DNA of 30,812 nt, from the NCBI GenBank assembly GCA_934096755.1, contig CAKOMU010000005.1, positions 1-30,812 of the forward strand, in the 5' to 3' direction. Position numbers and translations under genes: made by a program. Shown piece by piece: positions 24,115 to 30,812 of this stretch (within the stretch, counting starts at the first letter, position 1; each line of letters starts with the position of its first letter). The notes under the pieces were generated by a model. It had not been told where the DNA came from. It was given only the letters and a program-made list of their open reading frames with translations, and made no database searches. The DNA comes from an uncultured Bacilli bacterium (GTDB taxonomy: Bacteria > Bacillota_I > Bacilli_A > RF39 > UBA660).

Positions 24115-26112
24115 ATGGATAAATGGAAAGATAAAATTAATAAACTTTTAAATAAAGATGTTACTAACTTTTTAAATAAGTACAAGATTCCACTTGTAAC
24201 CCTAGTTATAGTGGTGCTTTTAGCTTGTATTGGTTTAATTGTATCCTACGCATTTTATCAAGTAACGGATAGCACTCCTATTATTGGAGGCTCGACTGGT
24301 AAAATTGCAGATCTAGAAGTAAGAGTAATGGCAGAAGAAAGAGATACCAATGGTATTGGCTTAAACAGTTATGCTTTATATTCTTATATACCTAAGGCGG
24401 GATATAAATATAATGCTTCTAAAAGTTATTGTACTAATGGCTCTGTTATTAATTACGATGCTAATAATTACAATGCTGATATAACTGCTTATGGTCATGA
24501 TGTTTGTTATCTTTACTTTGATTCTACCGCAGTTTTAGATATTACTTTAAATGTTTATGCTGAAAATGTTGATAGTAGTGGAGAAGGAACTGGTGAGTAT
24601 ACCAAGTTAGAAACAACAGCGCTTCCTTCGATTGGTTATCAATTTAATTCAAGTAAAAGTAGTTGTGAAAATGGATCAAAAGTCACTTATAATGATGAAG
24701 AAAATTTATTTACAGTAGAAGCTAGTCAAAAAGATACTTGTACAGCTTATATGGACGCCATGGATGTCGATATTGCTTTAAAAATATATGCTCAAGCTAA
24801 AAAAGGATCGAGCACTTATTATGAAACCAAAGAAGTTCCTAATGATGCCTTTTACACTTTAGGTAGTAAATCTGCATGTACTGGTTCGTCAACTATGTCA
24901 ATCAAAAATCAAAGAGTAGTAATCGCAGCAACTAGTAAAACTAATTGTGTAGCGTACCTCGATGTTGGTACAGGACCTATATTAGAAAGTATGAAAAACA
25001 CCGTTAGTGGTCAAAGTGTAACAATCAATTTGACTAACAGTAATTTAGGAACAACGCCAACTAAATATTATTATTCTAGCGATGGAGGCAACACATACGT
25101 AACTAGTACAGCTAGTACTTATACTTTCAACAATTTAACACCTCTAACTACTTATATCTTTAAAGCTTATTCAGTAGATGCATCAGGCAATGGTTCAGCA
25201 ATTTATACGACTACTACGACAACTGATTACGCTTATACGGGATTATTTGCTTATCAAAATTCAACTCAAAGTAAAAGAATTGAAGTTAGTGGTTACTATA
25301 AATTACAAGTTTGGGGAGCCCAAGGCGGTTATCGTTCTAGTTCGACATATGGTGGTCTTGGTGGATACTCTTACGGAATAGTACACCTTAACGCTGGTGA
25401 TACAATATATGTACGAACCGGAGGTGCTGGTGGATCTGGTACTTCAGGTTGTGGTTCTACTATATGTGCTGGTGGCTTTAATGGTGGTGGTTATCGTTAT
25501 AAATATTATGGCGGTGGTGGAGCTACCGATATAAGAATAAACAGTGATTCCTCGCTAGCTCGTGTAATCGTTGCTGGTGGGGGGGGATCAGATGGAGCGA
25601 CCAATAAAACAGGAATGTATGCTGGTGGTACCGCAGGTGGTTCTAGTCAAGACAATTATAGTGCTGTCGGTAACTATGGTGGTAAAGGTGGTACTCAAAC
25701 TTATTCTGGTTACTCAACAGCTTATACAATTACAAGTCAAACGACAACTGGTTTAAATAGCAATACTTTAGCCAACTACGCCGGTGGCTTCGGCTTCGGT
25801 GGCGGTGGAGTATACCTAAGCAGTGGTTACGGCGGAGCTGGTGGTGGCGGCTGGTACGGTGGATCTGGGAATGTCCCAGATGGTTCTGGGGATGATGACC
25901 GTGGTGGCGGAGGTGGTTCCGGATATGTCTATACATCTGGTACTGCTAGCAACTATCCAAGTGGTTGTTTATTAAATAGTAACTATTACCTAACTAATGC
26001 AGCTACGGTTGCTGGTAACACCTCATTTGAATCGACATCAGGATCTACGGAAACTGGGCATGCTGGTAATGGTTATGCTAAAGTTACTTATATAGGGCAA
26101 AGCACATCATAG
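24115..26112 (+). CDS. Large surface protein with fibronectin III and ALK-like glycine-rich domain
   Basis: An N-terminal basic stretch and one helix (about residues 26-48) anchor the protein, with the rest outside. Three degenerate repeats of about 70 residues (about 65-285) each carry a Cys pair, with the pattern SKSxC...C-x-x-Y-x-D. A fibronectin type III-like domain follows (about 290-370, with TPTKYYYSSDGG and LTPLTTYIFKAYSVDASG). The last 290 residues are glycine-rich with motifs of PF12810 (YKLQVWGAQGG, GGLGGYSYGIVHL, YVRTGGAGGSG, GGGGATDIR, GGGGSGYVY, GYAKVTYIG), a domain shared with the glycine-rich region of animal ALK/LTK receptors. Glycine codons raise local GC. A run of eight G at 25579-25586 lies in frame. 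The role is probably surface adhesion or ligand binding, inferred. First gene of a likely three-gene operon. Confidence 0.82.
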   Translation: MDKWKDKINKLLNKDVTNFLNKYKIPLVTLVIVVLLACIGLIVSYAFYQVTDSTPIIGGSTGKIADLEVRVMAEERDTNGIGLNSYALYSYIPKAGYKYNASKSYCTNGSVINYDANNYNADITAYGHDVCYLYFDSTAVLDITLNVYAENVDSSGEGTGEYTKLETTALPSIGYQFNSSKSSCENGSKVTYNDEENLFTVEASQKDTCTAYMDAMDVDIALKIYAQAKKGSSTYYETKEVPNDAFYTLGSKSACTGSSTMSIKNQRVVIAATSKTNCVAYLDVGTGPILESMKNTVSGQSVTINLTNSNLGTTPTKYYYSSDGGNTYVTSTASTYTFNNLTPLTTYIFKAYSVDASGNGSAIYTTTTTTDYAYTGLFAYQNSTQSKRIEVSGYYKLQVWGAQGGYRSSSTYGGLGGYSYGIVHLNAGDTIYVRTGGAGGSGTSGCGSTICAGGFNGGGYRYKYYGGGGATDIRINSDSSLARVIVAGGGGSDGATNKTGMYAGGTAGGSSQDNYSAVGNYGGKGGTQTYSGYSTAYTITSQTTTGLNSNTLANYAGGFGFGGGGVYLSSGYGGAGGGGWYGGSGNVPDGSGDDDRGGGGGSGYVYTSGTASNYPSGCLLNSNYYLTNAATVAGNTSFESTSGSTETGHAGNGYAKVTYIGQSTS

Positions 26113-26121
26113 GAGGCTTTT

Positions 26122-26388
26122 ATGCAATGTAAAAGATGTGGTCGTCCTCTTCCAAGCAGTGGAATAGTCTGTAAATTTTGTGGAGCACTAATGGAAAAAG
26201 AACAAATTGATTACCAAAATAAAATGCGCGATAAGGATAATCAAAGAATAACTTTATTAAGTGAAAAATATGGCCACGAAAATCAAATAACTTATCGTGA
26301 AGAAAAAGAAAATAAAGTAATTGGGATAGTAGTCGTTGCAATTATACTTTTACTTTTAATAATTTTAACCATACTAATTAATATCTAG
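26122..26388 (+). CDS. Small zinc-ribbon membrane protein
   Basis: This 88-residue protein begins with a zinc ribbon (CKRCG at residues 3-7 and CKFCG at 18-22), continues with a charged helical linker and ends in one membrane helix (about 65-86). The C-terminal helix with a basic/acidic linker places the zinc ribbon in the cytoplasm. AGGAGG overlaps the stop codon of the surface protein gene, so translation is probably coupled. Such zinc-ribbon tail-anchored proteins are common in Firmicutes, but I cannot name a function. Confidence 0.8.
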   Translation: MQCKRCGRPLPSSGIVCKFCGALMEKEQIDYQNKMRDKDNQRITLLSEKYGHENQITYREEKENKVIGIVVVAIILLLLIILTILINI

Positions 26389-26399
26389 GAGTGGTTAAA

Positions 26400-26909
26400 A
26401 TGCTATTTACTTGTATTAAAATCTTTTTAGCAAGAATTGTAGATGTAAGTCTTGGCACTATACGTACAGTATTAGTTGTCAAAGGCAATCGTTTTACATC
26501 GGCGATTATTGCTTTTTTTGAGGTTTTAATTTGGTTTATAGTGGCTAGAGAAGCTTTAAATACCGATTTAGATTCTTGGTTAATACCAGTTTTTTATTCT
26601 GCAGGATATGCAGCTGGGACCTATATTGGTGGTTTTATTTCTAATAATTTTGTGGAAAGATTAATTAGTGTTTCAATCATTACAAAAAGTCGTCTTGGTA
26701 CTAAAATGATTAAAGAAATTCGTAAAAGTGGTTTTGGGGTTTCTGTATTAGAATTAAAAAATCCTGAAGATGAAATTAACAAGAAAATGTTAATTGTGCA
26801 ATTAAATAAATCTAAATTAAAAAAATTAACCAAAATTATACGTTCTATTGATCCTGATGCTTTCGTCGTCATTAATGAAACAAAATATGTCCAAAATGGC
26901 ATAAAATAA
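26400..26909 (+). CDS. DUF5698/DUF2179 membrane protein (UPF0316 family)
   Basis: Three hydrophobic helices occupy about residues 1-85 (with VDVSLGTIRTVLVVKG, a hallmark of UPF0316 proteins, and SAGYAAGTYIGG). A cytoplasmic DUF2179-type ferredoxin-like domain follows (about 95-165, ending KLTKIIRSIDPDAFVVINE). Proteins with DUF2179 are thought to bind small ligands, but the role of this family is unknown. The start at 26400 has GGAG eight bases upstream; an in-frame GTG at 26391 overlaps that site. The ribosome site lies in the stop region of the preceding gene, so it is the third gene of the operon. Length 169 aa. Confidence 0.88.
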   Translation: MLFTCIKIFLARIVDVSLGTIRTVLVVKGNRFTSAIIAFFEVLIWFIVAREALNTDLDSWLIPVFYSAGYAAGTYIGGFISNNFVERLISVSIITKSRLGTKMIKEIRKSGFGVSVLELKNPEDEINKKMLIVQLNKSKLKKLTKIIRSIDPDAFVVINETKYVQNGIK

Positions 26910-26930
26910 AATCTATCTTCTATATAAATA

Positions 26931-26959
26931 TTGAATAACAAAATTATCTATGATAAGCT
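26931..26959 (+). promoter_or_regulatory. Probable promoter of murD
   Basis: TTGAAT (26931-26936), a 17-base spacer and an extended -10 TGATAAGCT (26951-26959) lie 27 bases before the murD ATG. Confidence 0.5.
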
Positions 26960-26985
26960 TTATTCATATAGAAAGGCGTGATTTT

Positions 26986-28305
26986 ATGTACGAAAATAAA
27001 AAAATATTAATTTTGGGAGCTGCTAAAAGTGGATTAGCAGTAGCAAAACTTCTTGCTAATAAAAATAATGATATAACTCTTACTGATATGAAACCATTAA
27101 ATAAAGAAGACGAACAATTTTTAACTGATTTAGGTATTAAAATTGTTATTACTTCTAACCAAATAGACTTAATTGATACTAGTTGGGATTTAATTGTTAA
27201 AAATCCAGCGATTATGTATACCAGTCAAATAAATCAAAAATGTTTAGCTCTAAATTTACGTATCGAAAATGAAATGGAAGTTGCTTATCATTTTTTGCCT
27301 GCTAATGTCCGAATAATTGGCATAACAGGATCTAATGGTAAAACTACGACGACGACGATGATCTATGACTTATTAAAAAAAATGCATCAACCAGTTATTG
27401 TAGGAGGAAATATTGGCACTCCTTTATCAGCACTAATTCCTACAATTAAAGAAAATGGTATTTTAGTCCTAGAAATAAGTGATCACCAACTTTGTGATCT
27501 ACACGATTTTAAAACTAATATTAGTGTTCTTTTAAATATTTGTCCAACTCATTTAGATTATCATGGTTCGTATGAACATTATAAACATACAAAAAGTAAA
27601 ATATTTAACCACCACACTAAAAATGATATTGCTATCATCAATGCCCAAAATAAAGATGCTTTACAAGAAAGTGAAAACATTTTATCTTTAAAAAAATACT
27701 TTAATGGTGCTAATGCCAATATTCAAAATGAACAAATTGTTATTGAAAATGAACCAGTTTTAAACATCGCTGATATTAAAATCGAAGGTCATCATAATTA
27801 TGAAAATATTATGGCCGCCTTATTAGTTGTGAAAAATTATGCTTGGGATCTAGACATTATTAGCGATTATTTCTCTACATTTGGTGGCGTCGAACATCGT
27901 CAAGAATATGTCAAAAAAATAAATGGTGTAAAATATTATAATGACTCTAAATCGACCAATCCAACTTCGACGATTACGGCTTTAAAAACATTTCATGAAC
28001 CGATCCATTTAATATTAGGAGGTTTAAATCGTAATCAAGATTATCATGAGTTAGACAAATATATGGGTTCCGTAAAATGTATTTATGCGATTGGTGAAAC
28101 AACTGATATGGTTGTCAACTATGCTCAAAGTCTTAATATACCAGTTTATCCTTGTTATAAGTTAAAGTCTGCTTTAGAATTAATTTTTAAATCAGCTCAA
28201 AGTGGGGAAGTAGTTTTATTGTCTCCAGGAGCATCGAGTCAAGATCAATATCCACATTTTGAAGATCGCGGCAATGAATTTAAAAATATAGTTGAAAAGT
28301 TTTAA
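26986..28305 (+). CDS. murD: UDP-N-acetylmuramoyl-L-alanine--D-glutamate ligase
   Basis: Cytoplasmic Mur ligase that adds D-Glu to UDP-MurNAc-L-Ala in peptidoglycan precursor synthesis. Domain 1 is Rossmann-like (KILILGAAKSGLAVAKLLA). The ATP-binding P-loop is ITGSNGKTTTTTM (about residues 110-122), with CPTHLDYHG and the HHNYENIMAALLV segment in domain 2. The C-domain has FGGVEHRQEYV and YYNDSKSTNPTST (Ser/Asn binding site). A motif usually reading SSFQL is SDHQL here. The start at 26986 follows GAAAGGCGTG; a longer in-frame start at 26950 would be within the promoter. 439 aa, normal length. It is isolated from a dcw cluster. Confidence 0.94.
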   Translation: MYENKKILILGAAKSGLAVAKLLANKNNDITLTDMKPLNKEDEQFLTDLGIKIVITSNQIDLIDTSWDLIVKNPAIMYTSQINQKCLALNLRIENEMEVAYHFLPANVRIIGITGSNGKTTTTTMIYDLLKKMHQPVIVGGNIGTPLSALIPTIKENGILVLEISDHQLCDLHDFKTNISVLLNICPTHLDYHGSYEHYKHTKSKIFNHHTKNDIAIINAQNKDALQESENILSLKKYFNGANANIQNEQIVIENEPVLNIADIKIEGHHNYENIMAALLVVKNYAWDLDIISDYFSTFGGVEHRQEYVKKINGVKYYNDSKSTNPTSTITALKTFHEPIHLILGGLNRNQDYHELDKYMGSVKCIYAIGETTDMVVNYAQSLNIPVYPCYKLKSALELIFKSAQSGEVVLLSPGASSQDQYPHFEDRGNEFKNIVEKF

Positions 28306-28320
28306 AGAAAAATGTATAAT
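28292..28320 (+). promoter_or_regulatory. Promoter inside the end of murD
   Basis: TTGAAA (28292-28297), a 17-base spacer and a perfect TATAAT (28315-28320). It overlaps the last codons of murD and drives the next gene. Confidence 0.78.
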
Positions 28321-28351
28321 TTAAATATATTAATAATAAGGGGCTGATAAA

Positions 28352-29869
28352 ATGAATGGAGAATATCCAACGAATAATAATGGTAACGGACAAAATCCAT
28401 TTGGCAATAATACATTAGGAAGTACCACTCTTGGTAGTACATCATTAGGACCATCACCGATGCCTAACCAAAATGATAATATGGGACCAATGCCAACACC
28501 AATGCCAAACCAAGTCGGTGTAAATCCTGCCAATCCAACACCATTAACAAATGACAATATGGCAAATAATGTCAACAATATGTCGAATCAAGATGTAAAT
28601 CCAACAACTAGTAATTTAGGTTTTAATCAAAATCCAACGCCGACAGATTTTAATCAAGTAAATTCCACTACTGGCGTTTCAAATATAAATCAAAATCCTA
28701 TGAATACTAGTTACGATATGAATCAAAATATGAACAATATGAGTCAAAACAATCCAGAACCAGTGGCAAGACCGATTCCAGGAACATTTGATAATTTGAC
28801 TAGTAATACAGTTGGAAGCAATAATCAATATAATATTAATAGTAATAATAATGGTTTTGTCGAACCAATTCGTCAAGAAAATATAGGCTCAGTACCACCA
28901 CCAGTGGATAATAGTAAAAAGAAAAAACCAATGAATAAAATTTTATTTTTAATTCTCATTTTAATATTAATTGGTGTTGTTGCTTTTGGTGTTTATTATT
29001 TTTTAAGCATTAGCAATAGTATTAAAGTAACACCTAAAACAGTGACGATTGGTATTGGTTCCACAGTACCGGATAAATTAAGTGATTATGCTACGGTAAC
29101 TAAAGGTGATGCTTCTACATGTCAAGTAAATACCAAAAATGTCGATTCCTCTAAAATAGGTAATTATACGGTAACAATTACTTGTGGAAAAAATACTTAT
29201 GAATCTAAAGTAGTAGTTAGTGATATTACTGCCCCTACTGTAGAGCTTACACCTGTATTTAAAACTGTTAATAGTACAGTTACGGTGGAAGATTTTGTCA
29301 CAAGTTGTGTTGATCCATCTAACTGTACAACTAAGTTTGCTAATAAAGAAACAGTTGACAATTATTTAAGTACAGCAGGAGGACCATATAGTGTGGAAAT
29401 TATTGCTGAAGATACAGCTGGTAATAGTGAAACTTATAAAGCTGAATTATATGTCACATCAAATCCAATCTTAGCTTATACTAATTGTTCTGCGAGTGCT
29501 TCTCAAGTAAATAATTATCAAGCTAGTAAAGTAATTACAGATATATTACCAATGGGTTATAATGATCAAAATGTCTTAAGTTTTTTAAACGTTGCTCGTC
29601 GTAATATCGTTTATACGTTTACTTCTAAAGATGAGTATAATGAAGTCGTTAAGGATAAATCTAGTACAATTACTTTTGATGGAGTTACTGGTAATGCCAC
29701 TTATGATGACAATACTAATACTCTTACAATTGCTAGTGACCTTCCTGTAGCTACTTTAAATAGTGAAAATAATAATGCATTTCCTGCTACATATGCTGAA
29801 ATTATTACTTTATATAATGCCAAAGGGTATACTTGTGCAAATCAAAGTGCATTAAGTGCGCAAAAGTAA
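28352..29869 (+). CDS. Membrane protein with Asn/Pro-rich cytoplasmic region and extracellular Ig-like domains
   Basis: I do not recognise the whole protein (505 aa). Residues 1-190 are disordered, rich in Asn, Pro, Met, Gln and Thr with short repeats such as LGSTTLGSTSLG. A membrane helix follows at about 196-217 after KKKKPMNK, which sets the N-terminus inside. The outer part begins with two Ig-like beta-sandwiches of the bacterial surface type (about 225-290, VTPKTVTIGIGS...; about 290-370, DITAPTVEL...AEDTAGNSE). A Cys-containing C-terminal domain (375-505) is unlike anything I know. The start has AAGGGG eight bases upstream and its own promoter within murD. A sensor or adhesion role is possible. 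It closes with a terminator. Confidence 0.8.
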   Translation: MNGEYPTNNNGNGQNPFGNNTLGSTTLGSTSLGPSPMPNQNDNMGPMPTPMPNQVGVNPANPTPLTNDNMANNVNNMSNQDVNPTTSNLGFNQNPTPTDFNQVNSTTGVSNINQNPMNTSYDMNQNMNNMSQNNPEPVARPIPGTFDNLTSNTVGSNNQYNINSNNNGFVEPIRQENIGSVPPPVDNSKKKKPMNKILFLILILILIGVVAFGVYYFLSISNSIKVTPKTVTIGIGSTVPDKLSDYATVTKGDASTCQVNTKNVDSSKIGNYTVTITCGKNTYESKVVVSDITAPTVELTPVFKTVNSTVTVEDFVTSCVDPSNCTTKFANKETVDNYLSTAGGPYSVEIIAEDTAGNSETYKAELYVTSNPILAYTNCSASASQVNNYQASKVITDILPMGYNDQNVLSFLNVARRNIVYTFTSKDEYNEVVKDKSSTITFDGVTGNATYDDNTNTLTIASDLPVATLNSENNNAFPATYAEIITLYNAKGYTCANQSALSAQK

Positions 29870-29872
29870 AAG

Positions 29873-29896
29873 GTGAGTTGAATACTCATTTTTTTC
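29873..29896 (+). terminator. Intrinsic terminator
   Basis: GTGAGT / ACTCAT (one G-T pair) around a five-base loop, followed by six or seven T. Confidence 0.75.
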
Positions 29897-29926
29897 TTGT
29901 CTTAAAAGTAGTAACCGTGGTAAAAT
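29897..29926 (+). promoter_or_regulatory. Probable promoter of the last gene
   Basis: TTGTCT (29897-29902), an 18-base spacer and TAAAAT (29921-29926) with an extended TG at 29918-29919. Confidence 0.5.
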
Positions 29927-29948
29927 TTAAATATAAAGGGTGATTAGA

Positions 29949-30719
29949 TTGAAACTAGGTAAAAAAATAATTGCATATTTTATCGTCGGCATAATCGTTG
30001 TTGTATTTTGTTTTGTTTTTGTCAAACTATTTGATTTTAAGAAAAAAGATCCTGTCAAAATAACTGTCTCTACTGTTACAGAGCAAGAAGCAGCTAAACT
30101 TTATTCTTACTTAAATATTATGAATGATTATAATGCTATAACTTTATATTCTGGAGATTATATTACTAAATCTAATACTAGTTATAACACATTAGGTAAT
30201 ATGGTCTATAATTACATTTTAGATGCTGATGTCTTTTCTTTAGAAATTCTAACAGAAAATGATTTAACTGCCGCTGGTCTAAAGGGAAAGCCATTATATA
30301 AAATTAGTATTGATACTTTTAAAAAAGATGCCCAAATGATTTTAGGAGATAATAGCAATTTTAATCCTAGTACTTTAGAAATTGGTTATAATATTCGCAT
30401 GTATGAAACTGGCTTATATTATTACTTTTACGAAATAGACAATGAAAATCCTAATACTTCTGTTTATTATAAATTATATGATAGTTTTACTGTAACTGAT
30501 AGTAATACCACGATCAAAATTTATGATTATTTTCTAAAGTGTGATAAAAATACTACTTTATGTTACGATACAGAAAAAACTACCGAATCATCAAATAATT
30601 ATGTTCGTTATCTAGATAATCTTAATATTGCAGAGCATAAAGATCGTTTAAAAAAATTTGAACATATCTTTAAATATGAGGATGGCCATTATCATTGGGT
30701 AAGTTCTCAAGGCATTTAA
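29949..30719 (+). CDS. Membrane-anchored extracellular protein of unknown function
   Basis: This 256-residue protein has one N-terminal membrane helix (about residues 6-28) after a basic start and an outer domain rich in Tyr, Asn, Asp and Thr. It holds a CDKNTTLC pair that may form a disulfide. I see no known motif. The start is most likely the TTG at 29949, five bases after AAGGGTGA; a GTG at 29940 lies inside that ribosome site. Shape and composition resemble the anchored unknown at 2265-2909, but no clear sequence match is visible by eye. It has its own promoter and a terminator. Confidence 0.72.
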   Translation: MKLGKKIIAYFIVGIIVVVFCFVFVKLFDFKKKDPVKITVSTVTEQEAAKLYSYLNIMNDYNAITLYSGDYITKSNTSYNTLGNMVYNYILDADVFSLEILTENDLTAAGLKGKPLYKISIDTFKKDAQMILGDNSNFNPSTLEIGYNIRMYETGLYYYFYEIDNENPNTSVYYKLYDSFTVTDSNTTIKIYDYFLKCDKNTTLCYDTEKTTESSNNYVRYLDNLNIAEHKDRLKKFEHIFKYEDGHYHWVSSQGI

Positions 30720-30749
30720 AAAAAGAAACACACCTTAAAGTGATAAAAT

Positions 30750-30789
30750 AAATGTAGACAGTAAAAAAAGATACTGTTTACATTTTTTT
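30750..30789 (+). terminator. Strong terminator or leader hairpin at the window end
   Basis: AAATGTAGACAGTA and TACTGTTTACATTT pair over 14 positions (one G-T) around an eight-base loop, followed by seven T. It ends the preceding gene. Because a ribosome site follows only 16 bases later, it could also act in the leader of the next gene. Confidence 0.82.
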
Positions 30790-30805
30790 ATGTAATAATA
30801 TTTAT

Positions 30806-30812
30806 AAGGAGG
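30806..30812 (+). promoter_or_regulatory. Ribosome binding site of a gene cut off by the window end
   Basis: AAGGAGG is the last sequence in the window; the start codon would lie just beyond it. Confidence 0.55.

Noticed and set aside
25400..25930. Higher GC as a sign of horizontal transfer
   Set aside because: The rise is explained by glycine codons in one domain; the flanking parts of the same gene have the usual composition.
25170..25940. Additional open frames on both strands across the glycine-rich coding region
   Set aside because: They arise from repeated GGT/GGC codons, have biased composition and lack ribosome sites; they are shadows of the surface-protein gene.
1..30812. CRISPR arrays, insertion sequences, prophage or rRNA genes
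   Set aside because: No regularly spaced direct repeats, transposase or integrase motifs, or rRNA-like stretches were seen.

Overview
The window is about 31 kb of AT-rich DNA that looks like the genome of an uncultured, low-GC, Gram-positive gut bacterium of the Bacilli / Erysipelotrichia / Mollicutes-related kind. This placement is an inference from gene content and base composition. The genetic code is standard: Trp is TGG, stops are TAA or TAG, and TGA ends only one intact gene. The organism has a wall (LTA synthase-like enzyme, LCP ligase, MurD, a glucosaminidase) and probably sporulates, because a full-length spoIVA sits behind a good sigma-E-type promoter.

Layout. 1-150: tRNA-Gly(GCC) on the minus strand with its own promoter and terminator. 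242-4938: an envelope operon of an LtaS-like synthase, a membrane-anchored unknown and an LCP protein with a PASTA domain, closed by a bidirectional terminator. 4979-5590: a minus-strand one-helix protein with a very basic tail. 5801-8983: a secreted glucosaminidase carrying a two-repeat dockerin, followed at once by a membrane-anchored cohesin protein. 8980-10434: a convergent beta-lactamase-family serine hydrolase. 10570-12740: a membrane-bound XRE regulator and a small secreted protein. 12898-14376: spoIVA. 14477-19400: the translation operon rimP-nusA-rnpM-infB-rbfA-truB, with an N-domain-only RimP and no ylxQ or ribF. 19493-22684: a SWIM-SNF2 helicase. 22776-23082: a decaying bleomycin-resistance/VOC pseudogene. 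23163-24030: a DUF3800 protein gene convergent with an apparent small structured RNA gene. 24115-26909: a glycine-rich (ALK-like) surface protein, a zinc-ribbon membrane protein and a DUF2179-type membrane protein. 26986-30719: murD and two anchored envelope proteins.

Two places stand out. The first is the adjacent dockerin-hydrolase and cohesin-anchor pair, which suggests non-covalent, calcium-dependent display of a cell-wall hydrolase, a one-enzyme relative of the cellulosome principle. The second is the small RNA candidate beside the DUF3800 gene. It has its own TTGACA-17-TAGGAT promoter, a GNRA-capped hairpin, a two-part stem, a wobble-containing hairpin that is consistent only on the minus strand, and an intrinsic terminator. 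It recalls the structured RNAs reported near DUF3800 genes in other bacteria.

Most start codons given here differ from the longest open frame because a Shine-Dalgarno sequence clearly serves a later start. Family calls come from reading motifs; no database search was possible.
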